Part shown: in pieces, positions 1 through 5,739 of the stretch
Numbering within the stretch: position 1 is the first letter of the stretch
Layout of the letters: every line of letters begins with the position of its first letter
Assembly: GCA_964362915.1 (NCBI GenBank)
Contig: CAYIGH010000023.1
Span: 1-15,229, forward strand
DNA from: JAUSIK01 sp964362915
GTDB taxonomy: Archaea; Nanobdellota; Nanobdellia; Pacearchaeales; GW2011-AR1
Direction of reading: 5' to 3'
DNA: 15,229 nucleotides
Made by a program: the position numbers and the translations under genes
Notes under the pieces: generated by a model
Told to the model about the DNA's origin: nothing
Seen by the model: only the letters and a program-made list of their open reading frames with translations
The model's database searches: none

Positions 1-304
1 CTATGGGACCTTCACATAGAAAATTCATATTCCATTTCTGGATTAAAGAGCCAAATTCTAGAGGGTCTTTATGGTGGAAAGTTTTTCCTTCTTTTTCGTA
101 TGTTGTTTTTGTTTTTTCAAATACTTTCTTTGCCCATTCTTCATCAAGAGGATAGTGATTTTTTGCGAGTTTTTCGTTAGCTTGAAGCATTTTCATGCCA
201 ATTATTTTTAGGCCCGCTTCTTCCAGTCTTGAGGTTATTTTTCCTATTAAACCTCTAGATACACCATCTGGTTTTATTAATACAAGGGTTTTTTCTTTTG
301 TCAT
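1..304 (-). CDS. ndk: Nucleoside diphosphate kinase, partial (C-terminus off window)
   Basis: The reverse strand from 304 reads MTKEKTLVLIKPDGVSRGLI and continues open for 101 codons to the window edge. KTLVLIKPDGV is the classic Ndk N-terminus. The stretch NHYPLDEEWAKKVF followed by KWNMNFLCEGP is the longer insertion-bearing form seen in a number of archaea. Ndk moves the gamma phosphate from ATP to other NDPs through a phospho-histidine; that histidine lies beyond the window and cannot be checked. The start ATG is 28.5 bp from the centre of a TTTAAA box shared with the divergent methyltransferase, which fits a leaderless or near-leaderless mRNA. The family call is very secure. Confidence 0.95.
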   Translation of the reverse strand, partial: MTKEKTLVLIKPDGVSRGLIGKITSRLEEAGLKIIGMKMLQANEKLAKNHYPLDEEWAKKVFEKTKTTYEKEGKTFHHKDPLEFGSLIQKWNMNFLCEGPI

Positions 305-328
305 TGTTTTTTTATTACAAAGGAAGTA

Positions 329-336
329 TTTTAAAG
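329..336. promoter_or_regulatory. Shared divergent TATA box, ndk / methyltransferase
   Basis: TTTTAAAG lies between two divergent starts only 52 bp apart. Its TTTAAA core (330-335) is centred 28.5 bp from the ndk ATG (304) and 23.5 bp from the methyltransferase ATG (356). On the ndk strand it reads AACTTTAAAATAC, and the same string recurs upstream of eS27, suggesting a common BRE/TATA context. That one box serves both genes is inference. Confidence 0.5.
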
Positions 337-355
337 TTTGCTATTATTAAAATTT

Positions 356-985
356 ATGCTTAAAAGGGAATTTACAAATGAAGATATTAGAGGAAAATAC
401 GACTCTTTTTCTAGATTTTACGATTTTGTTCAATTTCCCTTTGAGATTATTATTTTAGCAAGATTAAGGAGAAAATTATTGAGAGATATTTATGGGAAGG
501 TTTTGGAGATTGCTATTGGGAGCGGAAGGAATTTACGATATTACAATAAAGATTGTAAAATTATAGGAATTGATTTTAGTCCTAAGATGCTTGAGATCGC
601 TAGACAGAAAGCTAGGAAATTAGGCACTAATGCTGATTTTTATGTTGGAAATGCAGAGAAGCTGAGATTTGAGAAAGGCAAATTTGATTTTATTGTTGAT
701 AGCCTGGGATTATGCACTTATCCTAATCCTATTAAGGCATTGAAAGAAATGGCAAGAGTTTGCAAGAAAAGTGGAAAAATATTATTATTAGAGCATGGGA
801 TAAGCAATACTAGATTTTTTTCCAAATTTCAGTATTGGAGAGACGCAAAACACCATCGTGCTGGAAAAGTCGGATGTTCTTTAATAAGAAATCATGAGGA
901 GATTGTAAAAAAGGCAGGGCTTAAGATTAAAAATATTGAAAGACATTTGTTTGGGATTTTTTATGTTATTATTGCGAGGCCATAG
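356..985 (+). CDS. Class I SAM-dependent methyltransferase (UbiE/COQ5-like), substrate unknown
   Basis: A 209-residue protein with a Rossmann-type methyltransferase core. Motif I is VLEIAIGSGRN (about residues 49-59), the acidic adenosine-binding motif is GIDFSPKMLEIA (71-82), then NAEKLRF (99-105) and the post-motif LLLEHG. The overall form resembles UbiE/METTL7-type enzymes, which methylate quinones or small lipids and metabolites; the substrate cannot be read from the sequence. A TTG at 338 would add six residues, but the ATG at 356 matches the usual start (MLKREFTNEDI) and the spacing to the TATA-like box, so 356 is preferred. EndoQ follows after 36 bp but has its own TATA box, so the two need not be co-transcribed. 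Confidence 0.85.
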   Translation: MLKREFTNEDIRGKYDSFSRFYDFVQFPFEIIILARLRRKLLRDIYGKVLEIAIGSGRNLRYYNKDCKIIGIDFSPKMLEIARQKARKLGTNADFYVGNAEKLRFEKGKFDFIVDSLGLCTYPNPIKALKEMARVCKKSGKILLLEHGISNTRFFSKFQYWRDAKHHRAGKVGCSLIRNHEEIVKKAGLKIKNIERHLFGIFYVIIARP

Positions 986-992
986 CTAAATT

Positions 993-1000
993 TTTATAAA
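993..1000 (+). promoter_or_regulatory. TATA box of the EndoQ gene
   Basis: TTTATAAA is centred 25.5 bp before the ATG at 1022, the same spacing as at four other sites in this window. It predicts transcription starting at or within a few bases of 1022, so the upstream ATG would be the leaderless start codon. Confidence 0.6.
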
Positions 1001-1021
1001 AGGTTCATTACTTAATCAGGA

Positions 1022-2302
1022 ATGAGAATAATAGCTGATCCAGAGAATTCTTCGGAATTCTCAGTCTCGTCAAAAATGAAGAAGATGCGTATTTTTGCCG
1101 ATTTACAAATACATTCTAAATATGCGAGGGCGACCAGCAAAGATTTGAGTTTGGCTAATTTAGAGAAATATGCAAGAATAAAGGGGCTTGATTTGCTTGG
1201 AGTTGGAGATTTTCAACATCCCTTACATAGAAAGGAGATAGATGATTATTTGCAAGATGAGAAAAAAGGAATTTTGTGGAGCAAGACAGGATTTCCGTTT
1301 TTATGGCAGACTGAAGTGAGTTTAATGTTTTCACAGGGAGGAAAGAGGAGGGCTGTTCATTTGCTGGTATTTGCGCCTAATAGGCAAATAGCTGATAGGA
1401 TAACAGCATATTTAGGAAGTAAAGGAAGGCTAGATTATGACGGCAGGCCAATTTTTGGAATGTCCTGCAGAGATTTGGTTAAAGATTTGAAGGAGATTGA
1501 TAATATGATTGAGATTATAAGTGCGCATTGCATGACTCCATGGTTTGGTTTGTTTGGGAGTGATAGCGGTTTTGATTCTTTGCAGGAATGTTTTTTAGAC
1601 CAAACTGATAAAATTTATGCAATTGAATCTGGAATGAGCGCTGATCCTTCTATGCTGTGGAGATTAAAGGAGAAAATTAATATTGTCAGTTTTAGTGATG
1701 CGCATTCGTTTTGGCCATGGCGTATAGGAAGAGAGGCGACAATATTTGAAATTCCTGAATTAAGCTATGATAATATTATGGGGGCCATAAGAACAGGGGA
1801 AGGTTTAGTTGGGACTATTGAAACTCCTCCTGAATATGGGAAATATCACTGGGATGGGCATAGGAATTGTAATTTTAGCTGTTCGCCTTCTGAGACAGGA
1901 AAATTAAATAGAATTTGCCCTGTTTGCGGGAAGAATTTGACGATTGGAGTTGAAAATAGGATTGATCAGATTGCTAAGGAAAAAGAAGGCTACAAATCTA
2001 CAGATGCTAAGGAATTTTATAAGTTATTGCCTTTGCATGAACTTATTGGATTAGCGAAAGAAACGAGTTTATCTAGTAAGAAGGCATGGGGGCTGTATAA
2101 TGAATTCATTTCTAAATTTAATAATGAGTTTAAAATATTGTTCGATATTTCAAAAGAAGAAATGCTAAAGGAGTTTCCAAAGGAGATTTTGTTAGTTGAT
2201 TTAATTATATTAAGCAGAAAGGGCAAGTTAGATGTTCAGCCAGGCTATGACGGAGAATATGGAAAGGTCAAAATGCCGGAGAAGCAGGAGAAATTGTTCT
2301 AG
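1022..2302 (+). CDS. Endonuclease Q (EndoQ), PHP-family deaminated-base endonuclease
   Basis: The 426-residue protein contains a PHP metal-hydrolase domain: ADLQIHSKYARATSK (26-40), GDFQHP (62-67), TEVS (97-100), AHCMTP (168-173) and SFSDAH (223-228). A Cys4 site follows (C283, C287, C299, C302), then a helical C-terminus. This is the EndoQ layout; these enzymes nick DNA 5' of uracil, hypoxanthine and other damaged bases. The extreme C-terminus, KQEKLF, resembles a short PCNA-interacting peptide, in keeping with the known EndoQ-PCNA link. The first His of the usual HxH pair reads Gln (Q29). Start: 1022 fits the TATA spacing, but homologous sequence begins at M22 (1085), with another ATG at 1076, so either there is a 21-residue extension or a 5' UTR carrying the UUCG hairpin. 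The 3' end overlaps nop10 on the other strand by 35 bp. Confidence 0.88.
   Translation: MRIIADPENSSEFSVSSKMKKMRIFADLQIHSKYARATSKDLSLANLEKYARIKGLDLLGVGDFQHPLHRKEIDDYLQDEKKGILWSKTGFPFLWQTEVSLMFSQGGKRRAVHLLVFAPNRQIADRITAYLGSKGRLDYDGRPIFGMSCRDLVKDLKEIDNMIEIISAHCMTPWFGLFGSDSGFDSLQECFLDQTDKIYAIESGMSADPSMLWRLKEKINIVSFSDAHSFWPWRIGREATIFEIPELSYDNIMGAIRTGEGLVGTIETPPEYGKYHWDGHRNCNFSCSPSETGKLNRICPVCGKNLTIGVENRIDQIAKEKEGYKSTDAKEFYKLLPLHELIGLAKETSLSSKKAWGLYNEFISKFNNEFKILFDISKEEMLKEFPKEILLVDLIILSRKGKLDVQPGYDGEYGKVKMPEKQEKLF
1043..1062 (+). promoter_or_regulatory. Perfect 8-bp hairpin closed by a C(UUCG)G tetraloop
   Basis: GAGAATTC, then TTCG, then GAATTCTC: the arms are exact reverse complements and the loop with its closing pair is cUUCGg, one of the most stable RNA tetraloops. 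It lies between the TATA-predicted EndoQ start (1022) and the homology-supported starts (1076, 1085). It could stabilise the mRNA 5' end or affect initiation. There is no U-run after it, so it does not look like a terminator. Confidence 0.6.
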
Positions 2303-2429
2303 AATTTTGTTTCTGAGCGGATCTAATTTTTATAAATTTATAATGCGCTGAATTAGTTTTTTGTGAGCAAATTGGGCAGAGATCTTTTAATGTATAATCA
2401 TTATTTAGGCATTTTTTTAATTTAGTCAT
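2268..2429 (-). CDS. nop10: Nop10-like H/ACA snoRNP subunit, short and divergent
   Basis: A 53-codon reverse-strand ORF starting in an ATGA overlap with the preceding zinc-ribbon gene. It begins MTKLKKCLNNDYTLKDLCPI and continues CSQKTNSAH. The core YTLKDxCPxC..KT.SAH is the Nop10 signature; Nop10 binds Cbf5 in H/ACA pseudouridylation particles. Its place after eS27 and aIF2-alpha is the common archaeal gene order, which strengthens the call. Oddities: the first zinc half-site has only one Cys (C7), with C18 and C21 intact, and the usual PPKFSPxDxYxxYR segment after AH is replaced by YKFIKIRSAQK. The last codons overlap the end of EndoQ on the opposite strand. I see it as a real but divergent Nop10; a sequencing indel after the AH codons is an alternative. 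Confidence 0.75.
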   Translation of the reverse strand: MTKLKKCLNNDYTLKDLCPICSQKTNSAHYKFIKIRSAQKQNSRTISPASPAF

Positions 2430-2629
2430 TTTCTATTAAATTTCCTTATATCTTTCTGGAATTCTTTTATTTTACTTTTTTGAATTTCTGGAAATAAATA
2501 TCCTTGATAATTACAGGAATTACATGTTATAATGAAAGGAACGCCATCTGCTTGAAGTATAGTGATTTTTGATTCTGTATCAACCGATCCACATTTAGGG
2601 CATATTCTAATTTGGTTTTTTAATTTCAT
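2426..2629 (-). CDS. Small zinc-ribbon protein, function unknown
   Basis: A 67-residue protein with one zinc ribbon: CPKC at 10-13 and CNSC at 36-39, followed by NYQGYLFPEI and a basic helical tail ending RKFNRK. The knuckles resemble those of transcription and ribosome-associated zinc ribbons, but I do not recognise a named family. The ATG overlaps the aIF2-alpha stop (ATGA), and its own stop overlaps the nop10 ATG, so it is translationally embedded in the eS27-aIF2-alpha-nop10 operon. That suggests, without proving, a role in translation or rRNA/tRNA biology. Confidence 0.75.
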   Translation of the reverse strand: MKLKNQIRICPKCGSVDTESKITILQADGVPFIITCNSCNYQGYLFPEIQKSKIKEFQKDIRKFNRK

Positions 2630-3324
2630 CTTTCCAATATTTCAAAGTGAGCTTTTCTTTCTTTAGCTTTTCTTTCGATGTTTTGTAAAATTGATGAAAG
2701 CTTTTTGTTAGCTTCTTTAAAGTCCCTGGCTTTTGCTGAAATTGAGAAGCGCGAAGATCCTAGATAGCGGATTTCTATATTTGAAACAGACAGGATTTCT
2801 TTTATGTCATATATCCCTGTTGGCAAATTGGATGACAATTTAAATGTTTTTTTCACTTCTTTTTCTTTTTCTATTTTTTCTGCCAAGAATTTTGCTAATT
2901 TTTCAATCTGTTCTTTATTGAAAAATTTCTTAAGGATCTGAGGATTTTCCCTTGCTTCTCCAAAAAAATTAGTAAAATCGTATTCATTTTTTATTTTTTT
3001 TATTATTTCTTCAGGGTTTTGAATTATATTTTTGAGCATGCTCATTAGGCGTTTTTCCTTTTTATATCTTTCCAGTACTTCCTGTTTTTCTTTTGCAGTT
3101 ACTCTTCTTAGACTTAGTTCTATATGATCTTTACTTATGTTCAATACCTTACATACTATTTTTTTATTTGGAAATACATATTCTCTAAGGTTTCTTATTC
3201 TGCCTGCTACTACTTCTGATAAAACCATTGAGCCTTCGCCATTTCCTTCTATGTCTAAAAATATATTTGTTTTTTCTATTTTTTTTACTGTGCATAATAC
3301 TACAGAGCCTTCTGTCAATTCCAT
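2626..3324 (-). CDS. Translation initiation factor aIF2 subunit alpha
   Basis: The 232-residue protein opens with an S1/OB-fold domain (about 1-84): EGSVVLCTVKKI, then SEVVAGRIRNLREYV and GNGEG, ending IELSLRRVT. A helical middle domain (about 87-165) and an alpha/beta C-terminal domain (about 170-232, with LSVSNIEIRYLGSSRFSI) complete the normal three-domain plan. In the aIF2 heterotrimer, alpha helps gamma bind initiator Met-tRNA. It is shorter than the roughly 260-275 residues of many archaeal homologues. The start overlaps the eS27 end by 10 bp and the stop overlaps the zinc-ribbon start (ATGA), so coupled translation is likely. Confidence 0.93.
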   Translation of the reverse strand: MELTEGSVVLCTVKKIEKTNIFLDIEGNGEGSMVLSEVVAGRIRNLREYVFPNKKIVCKVLNISKDHIELSLRRVTAKEKQEVLERYKKEKRLMSMLKNIIQNPEEIIKKIKNEYDFTNFFGEARENPQILKKFFNKEQIEKLAKFLAEKIEKEKEVKKTFKLSSNLPTGIYDIKEILSVSNIEIRYLGSSRFSISAKARDFKEANKKLSSILQNIERKAKERKAHFEILER

Positions 3325-3500
3325 AGTATTGCTCTTACAGGCGCCCTAATTTTTGCCTTGCCTCCTGTTGTTTTTAGCAGCATATAGTTGCATTTTTTAC
3401 ATTTGATTATAGTTGCAGATTTTCCAAATAGTATTTGTAATGTATGACAACGAGGGCAACCTACTTTCAGGAATTTATTTTTCTTTAATTTTTGCATCAT
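3315..3500 (-). CDS. rps27e: Ribosomal protein eS27 (S27e)
   Basis: Sixty-one residues with a Cys4 zinc ribbon (C15, C18, C34, C37) and the eS27 signatures FLKVGCPRC, ILFGKSAT and TGGKAKI. It is a small-subunit zinc protein. Two consecutive ATGs are possible: 3500, or 3497 (giving MQKLKK). The TTTAAA box at 3521-3526 is centred 23.5 and 26.5 bp away respectively, so 3497 fits the window's leaderless spacing slightly better. It is the first gene of the eS27-aIF2-alpha-zinc ribbon-nop10 operon. Confidence 0.95.
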   Translation of the reverse strand: MMQKLKKNKFLKVGCPRCHTLQILFGKSATIIKCKKCNYMLLKTTGGKAKIRAPVRAILWN

Positions 3501-3520
3501 GATGTTAAGAAATAAGGTAT

Positions 3521-3526
3521 TTTAAA
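3521..3526 (-). promoter_or_regulatory. TATA box of the eS27 operon
   Basis: On the reverse strand the context is AAACTTTAAAATACC. AACTTTAAAATAC matches the ndk promoter exactly. It is centred 26.5 bp before the second ATG of eS27. Confidence 0.55.
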
Positions 3527-3546
3527 GTTTTATATTGGAAACTTTT

Positions 3547-4863
3547 TTATCTAATATTTATGAATTCTATATCAAGTACGCGTTGTAATTCCTGGATAAA
3601 TTGTGACTCTTTATCTTTTGCAATAATGCAGCCCGCTGCATTTGGATGGCCCCCAACCTCTCCTCCTAAATGAACTACTACACGATCCAGCACTTCACGG
3701 ACGTTTCTTCCATCTTTGCCTGTTATTCTTGCAGACCCCTTTATTTTGTCTTTATCATAAGCAAGTGTTATTATTATTGTTCCTTCTGAGTAAAGCGGGG
3801 AACGCGATATTATTGAAGCCACAGTTCCAATAATAGTATCTTTTATGTTATCCTTTGCGTTTATTATAGTATAATTTTTACCTATAATCTTTTCAGCTTC
3901 TGCTACATATTTTAGCGCCGAAACTAAATGCTGACGATATTCTATATATATCTTTTCCGCTTTTATTTTTAATGCTTTGTTGCCAAGGCAGAATCCTAAT
4001 GAAATTTCCGGATGACCCATTCTGCTGCAGGCATTTATCAACGCAGAAAGTTCTCTTGCATCTTCCAGGCGATTGTGAAATTTTAGCAAATATATATTAC
4101 CTATTAATTTCTCCTCTTCAATTTTCTTAGGATTTTTTAGTATTATTGCAGTTATGAGATTGGTCATCTCTTCATTTGTCAATTCATATAGGGCCTTATA
4201 TGCTCCGTTATTCCTTGTAATATTTGCTTCTTTAAGAAGCTCAATAACTGCTTTATACGAGCCAGTTATGTTTGGTATATATGGGCTGGAGCTGTATTCT
4301 AGCGCTTTATCTAACGGCCTTGTTGAAGGATAGATTAAAAGCCCCTTTTTTAGTGTTACTTCCGCATCTTTTATTATCTCCCCATATTTTTTAGTTAAAT
4401 CTTGCTCATGTGCGTCTCCCACCATTCCTATAACAGCAAGATTTGCCAGATCTTTATTTTTTTCCGATAGTAATTTTGCAAATAAATAGGCGATGCCTGC
4501 ACTTGAGATTTTATCATTATTTTCTAAAGTTGGATTAATCATTAGGATATTTTCTGGAATCTCCTGTGTTATTTCATGATGATCTAATATTATTATAGAA
4601 GAATTTTTTTCTTTCAAGTATTTTAGACTTCCTGATGCAAGATCTAGGAAAATTATAAGATTATTCTCAGGAAGAGATTTTATAAATCCTTCATCTAAAT
4701 TTTTTACTATTTGGAGAGAGAATTTCTTTCCTATCCTTTGCAGGGCCCTTGAGAAAATTGCGGCCGAGGTTATTCCATCTGTATCAAAATGACTGATAAC
4801 TACTATTTGTTTCACTTCTTCTTTTTTTATTCTTTCTATCGCGGTTTTTATTTTTTCTAGCAT
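3547..4863 (-). CDS. Archaeal RecJ-like DHH/DHHA1 phosphoesterase (GAN-type nuclease)
   Basis: The 438-residue protein has the DHH catalytic core: SHFDTDG (24-30), FLDLASG with D74, the DHH triad at 94-96, and GDAHEQD from 149. Its DHHA1 substrate-binding domain ends in GGHPNAAG (404-411). These are the metal ligands and motifs of RecJ-type exonucleases. Archaeal homologues include GAN, which binds the GINS complex at the replication fork; others degrade short oligonucleotides. The gene follows uS15 by 11 bp with GAGG just before the ATG. The uS15-DHH pairing is a common archaeal arrangement. All expected motifs are present, so an active enzyme is likely; replication versus RNA turnover cannot be decided. 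Confidence 0.9.
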   Translation of the reverse strand: MLEKIKTAIERIKKEEVKQIVVISHFDTDGITSAAIFSRALQRIGKKFSLQIVKNLDEGFIKSLPENNLIIFLDLASGSLKYLKEKNSSIIILDHHEITQEIPENILMINPTLENNDKISSAGIAYLFAKLLSEKNKDLANLAVIGMVGDAHEQDLTKKYGEIIKDAEVTLKKGLLIYPSTRPLDKALEYSSSPYIPNITGSYKAVIELLKEANITRNNGAYKALYELTNEEMTNLITAIILKNPKKIEEEKLIGNIYLLKFHNRLEDARELSALINACSRMGHPEISLGFCLGNKALKIKAEKIYIEYRQHLVSALKYVAEAEKIIGKNYTIINAKDNIKDTIIGTVASIISRSPLYSEGTIIITLAYDKDKIKGSARITGKDGRNVREVLDRVVVHLGGEVGGHPNAAGCIIAKDKESQFIQELQRVLDIEFINIR

Positions 4864-4874
4864 CCTCTTTACTT

Positions 4875-5246
4875 CTATTCTTTGTTAAAGTTATATACAA
4901 ACCAAAGTTTTTTTGCCAATGATCTTTTTGCTGTATGATCATATTTATTCTTTTCTATATGCAATTTTAATTTTTCTATTTTTTTTGATACGATTTCTTT
5001 TTCCATTGGGTAATTTATCTCCGCTTCTTTCAGTATTTTAGTAATTTTTTTATTTAATAATCTTACTTTTGGGACGCCATATTTATCTCTAAGGATAAGA
5101 CCTATTTTTGCAGGTGTATTCTTTTGCTTTGCCAGTTCAACAATTATGTTTTCTAGTTCTGCAGGCTTGTTTTTTATCAAACTAAATTTTTCTATTGATT
5201 TAGGTTCTTTTGACTCCTGTTTCTCCATGTTTTCTGATTTTTGCAT
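4875..5246 (-). CDS. rps15: Ribosomal protein uS15, short form
   Basis: The 123-residue protein carries the archaeal uS15 core: NIIVELAKQKNTPAKIGLIL, then RDKYGVPKVRLL, NKKITKILKEA, and a second helix region with KLKLHIEKNKYDHTAKRSLAKK. uS15 binds 16S rRNA helix h22 and neighbours in the small subunit. Archaeal homologues are usually about 150 residues. Here the basic N-terminal MARxHARRRGKS segment is replaced by an acidic/Lys leader (MEKQESKEPKSIEKFSLI), and the C-terminus stops at KKLWFVYNFNKE. The TATA-like box (5270-5275) is 26.5 bp from the ATG at 5246, supporting that start, though M7 (5228) is possible. It leads the operon with the DHH nuclease. Confidence 0.88.
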   Translation of the reverse strand: MQKSENMEKQESKEPKSIEKFSLIKNKPAELENIIVELAKQKNTPAKIGLILRDKYGVPKVRLLNKKITKILKEAEINYPMEKEIVSKKIEKLKLHIEKNKYDHTAKRSLAKKLWFVYNFNKE

Positions 5247-5269
5247 GGTTGATTTTAGATTAGAAGAGT

Positions 5270-5275
5270 TTTAAA
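5270..5275 (-). promoter_or_regulatory. TATA box of the uS15 operon
   Basis: Reverse-strand context AAACCTTTAAAACTC, centred 26.5 bp before the uS15 ATG. It resembles the ndk and eS27 boxes (AAAC followed by a TTTAAAA core). Confidence 0.55.
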
Positions 5276-5329
5276 GGTTTCTATTATGTTGTATTGCTGT
5301 ATGATTATTTTTTTACAAAGATGTAAAGA

Positions 5330-5335
5330 TTTAAA
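5330..5335 (+). promoter_or_regulatory. TATA-like box upstream of leader ORF / eL42
   Basis: TTTAAA (in GATTTAAAAACTG) is centred 27.5 bp before the ATG at 5360, so a transcript would begin at or near the leader ORF. A competing box, TATATTTA at 5352-5359, would instead start transcription near 5381 and skip the leader ATG. Confidence 0.4.
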
Positions 5336-5359
5336 AACTGTCAATTAAAAGTATATTTA

Positions 5360-5413
5360 ATGAGCACATCCTTTGAGTTTTACAATATCCAAGAATTTTG
5401 GAGGGCATTATGA
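5360..5413 (+). CDS. Putative 17-residue leader peptide coupled to eL42
   Basis: ATG at 5360 opens MSTSFEFYNIQEFWRAL and stops at TGA 5411-5413, overlapping the eL42 ATG (5410-5412) in an ATGA arrangement. The eL42 Shine-Dalgarno (GGAGGG, 5400-5405) lies inside its Trp-Arg-Ala codons. A TATA-like box 27.5 bp upstream would make it a leaderless first ORF. This geometry suggests translational coupling or leader-peptide control of ribosomal-protein synthesis. It may be chance in a 50-bp leader, so conservation is the key test. Confidence 0.4.
   Translation: MSTSFEFYNIQEFWRAL
5400..5405 (+). promoter_or_regulatory. Shine-Dalgarno of eL42
   Basis: GGAGGG ends four bases before the ATG at 5410 and decides this start over the in-frame TTG at 5398. 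It stands out because most first genes in the window appear leaderless and lack such a site. Confidence 0.7.
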
Positions 5414-5739
5414 AATTGCCTAAAGAAGTTAAAAGATATTGCCCATATTGCAGAAAGCATACAACACATTTAGTAGATACTGCAAGACAAAAAGCAAGAA
5501 GTTCGGCCCACCCTTTATCTAGATGGTCGCCTTATAGAGTAAAAAAAAGAAATTATAGAATGGGGTTTGGAAACTTGGGAAGATTCAGCAAGCCCGCAGT
5601 TAAATCCTGGAAAAGAAAAACTAAAGTTACAAAGAGGATTACTGTTACTTATAAATGTAAGGAATGCAAGAAAATGCATAATATTAAAAAGGCCATTCGT
5701 GCTGGAAGAATTGAGATAGGAGAAAAAGTCACTAAATAA
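5410..5739 (+). CDS. rpl44e: Ribosomal protein eL42 (L44e)
   Basis: The 109-residue protein has the eL42 pattern: KRYCPYCRKHTTH with C11 and C14, a long basic middle including YRMGFGNLGRFSKPA, and a second knuckle YKCKECKKMH with C83 and C86. eL42 is a zinc-bearing large-subunit protein near the E site. It is somewhat longer than the roughly 95 residues typical of archaea. The ATG at 5410 follows a clear Shine-Dalgarno and overlaps the stop of a possible leader ORF. Its TAA stop shares one base with the eS1 ATG (TAATG), so the two are co-translated. Confidence 0.95.
   Translation: MKLPKEVKRYCPYCRKHTTHLVDTARQKARSSAHPLSRWSPYRVKKRNYRMGFGNLGRFSKPAVKSWKRKTKVTKRITVTYKCKECKKMHNIKKAIRAGRIEIGEKVTK

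Noticed and set aside
1043..1062. Two GAATTC sites read as a cloning or adaptor artefact
   Set aside because: They are simply the two arms of the UUCG hairpin; the flanks are continuous in composition and frame, with no vector-like sequence.
2691..2739. Box C/D-like pair (TTGATGA ... CTGA)
   Set aside because: It is antisense within aIF2-alpha, the C box lacks the leading purine, and no internal C'/D' pair or terminal stem is visible.
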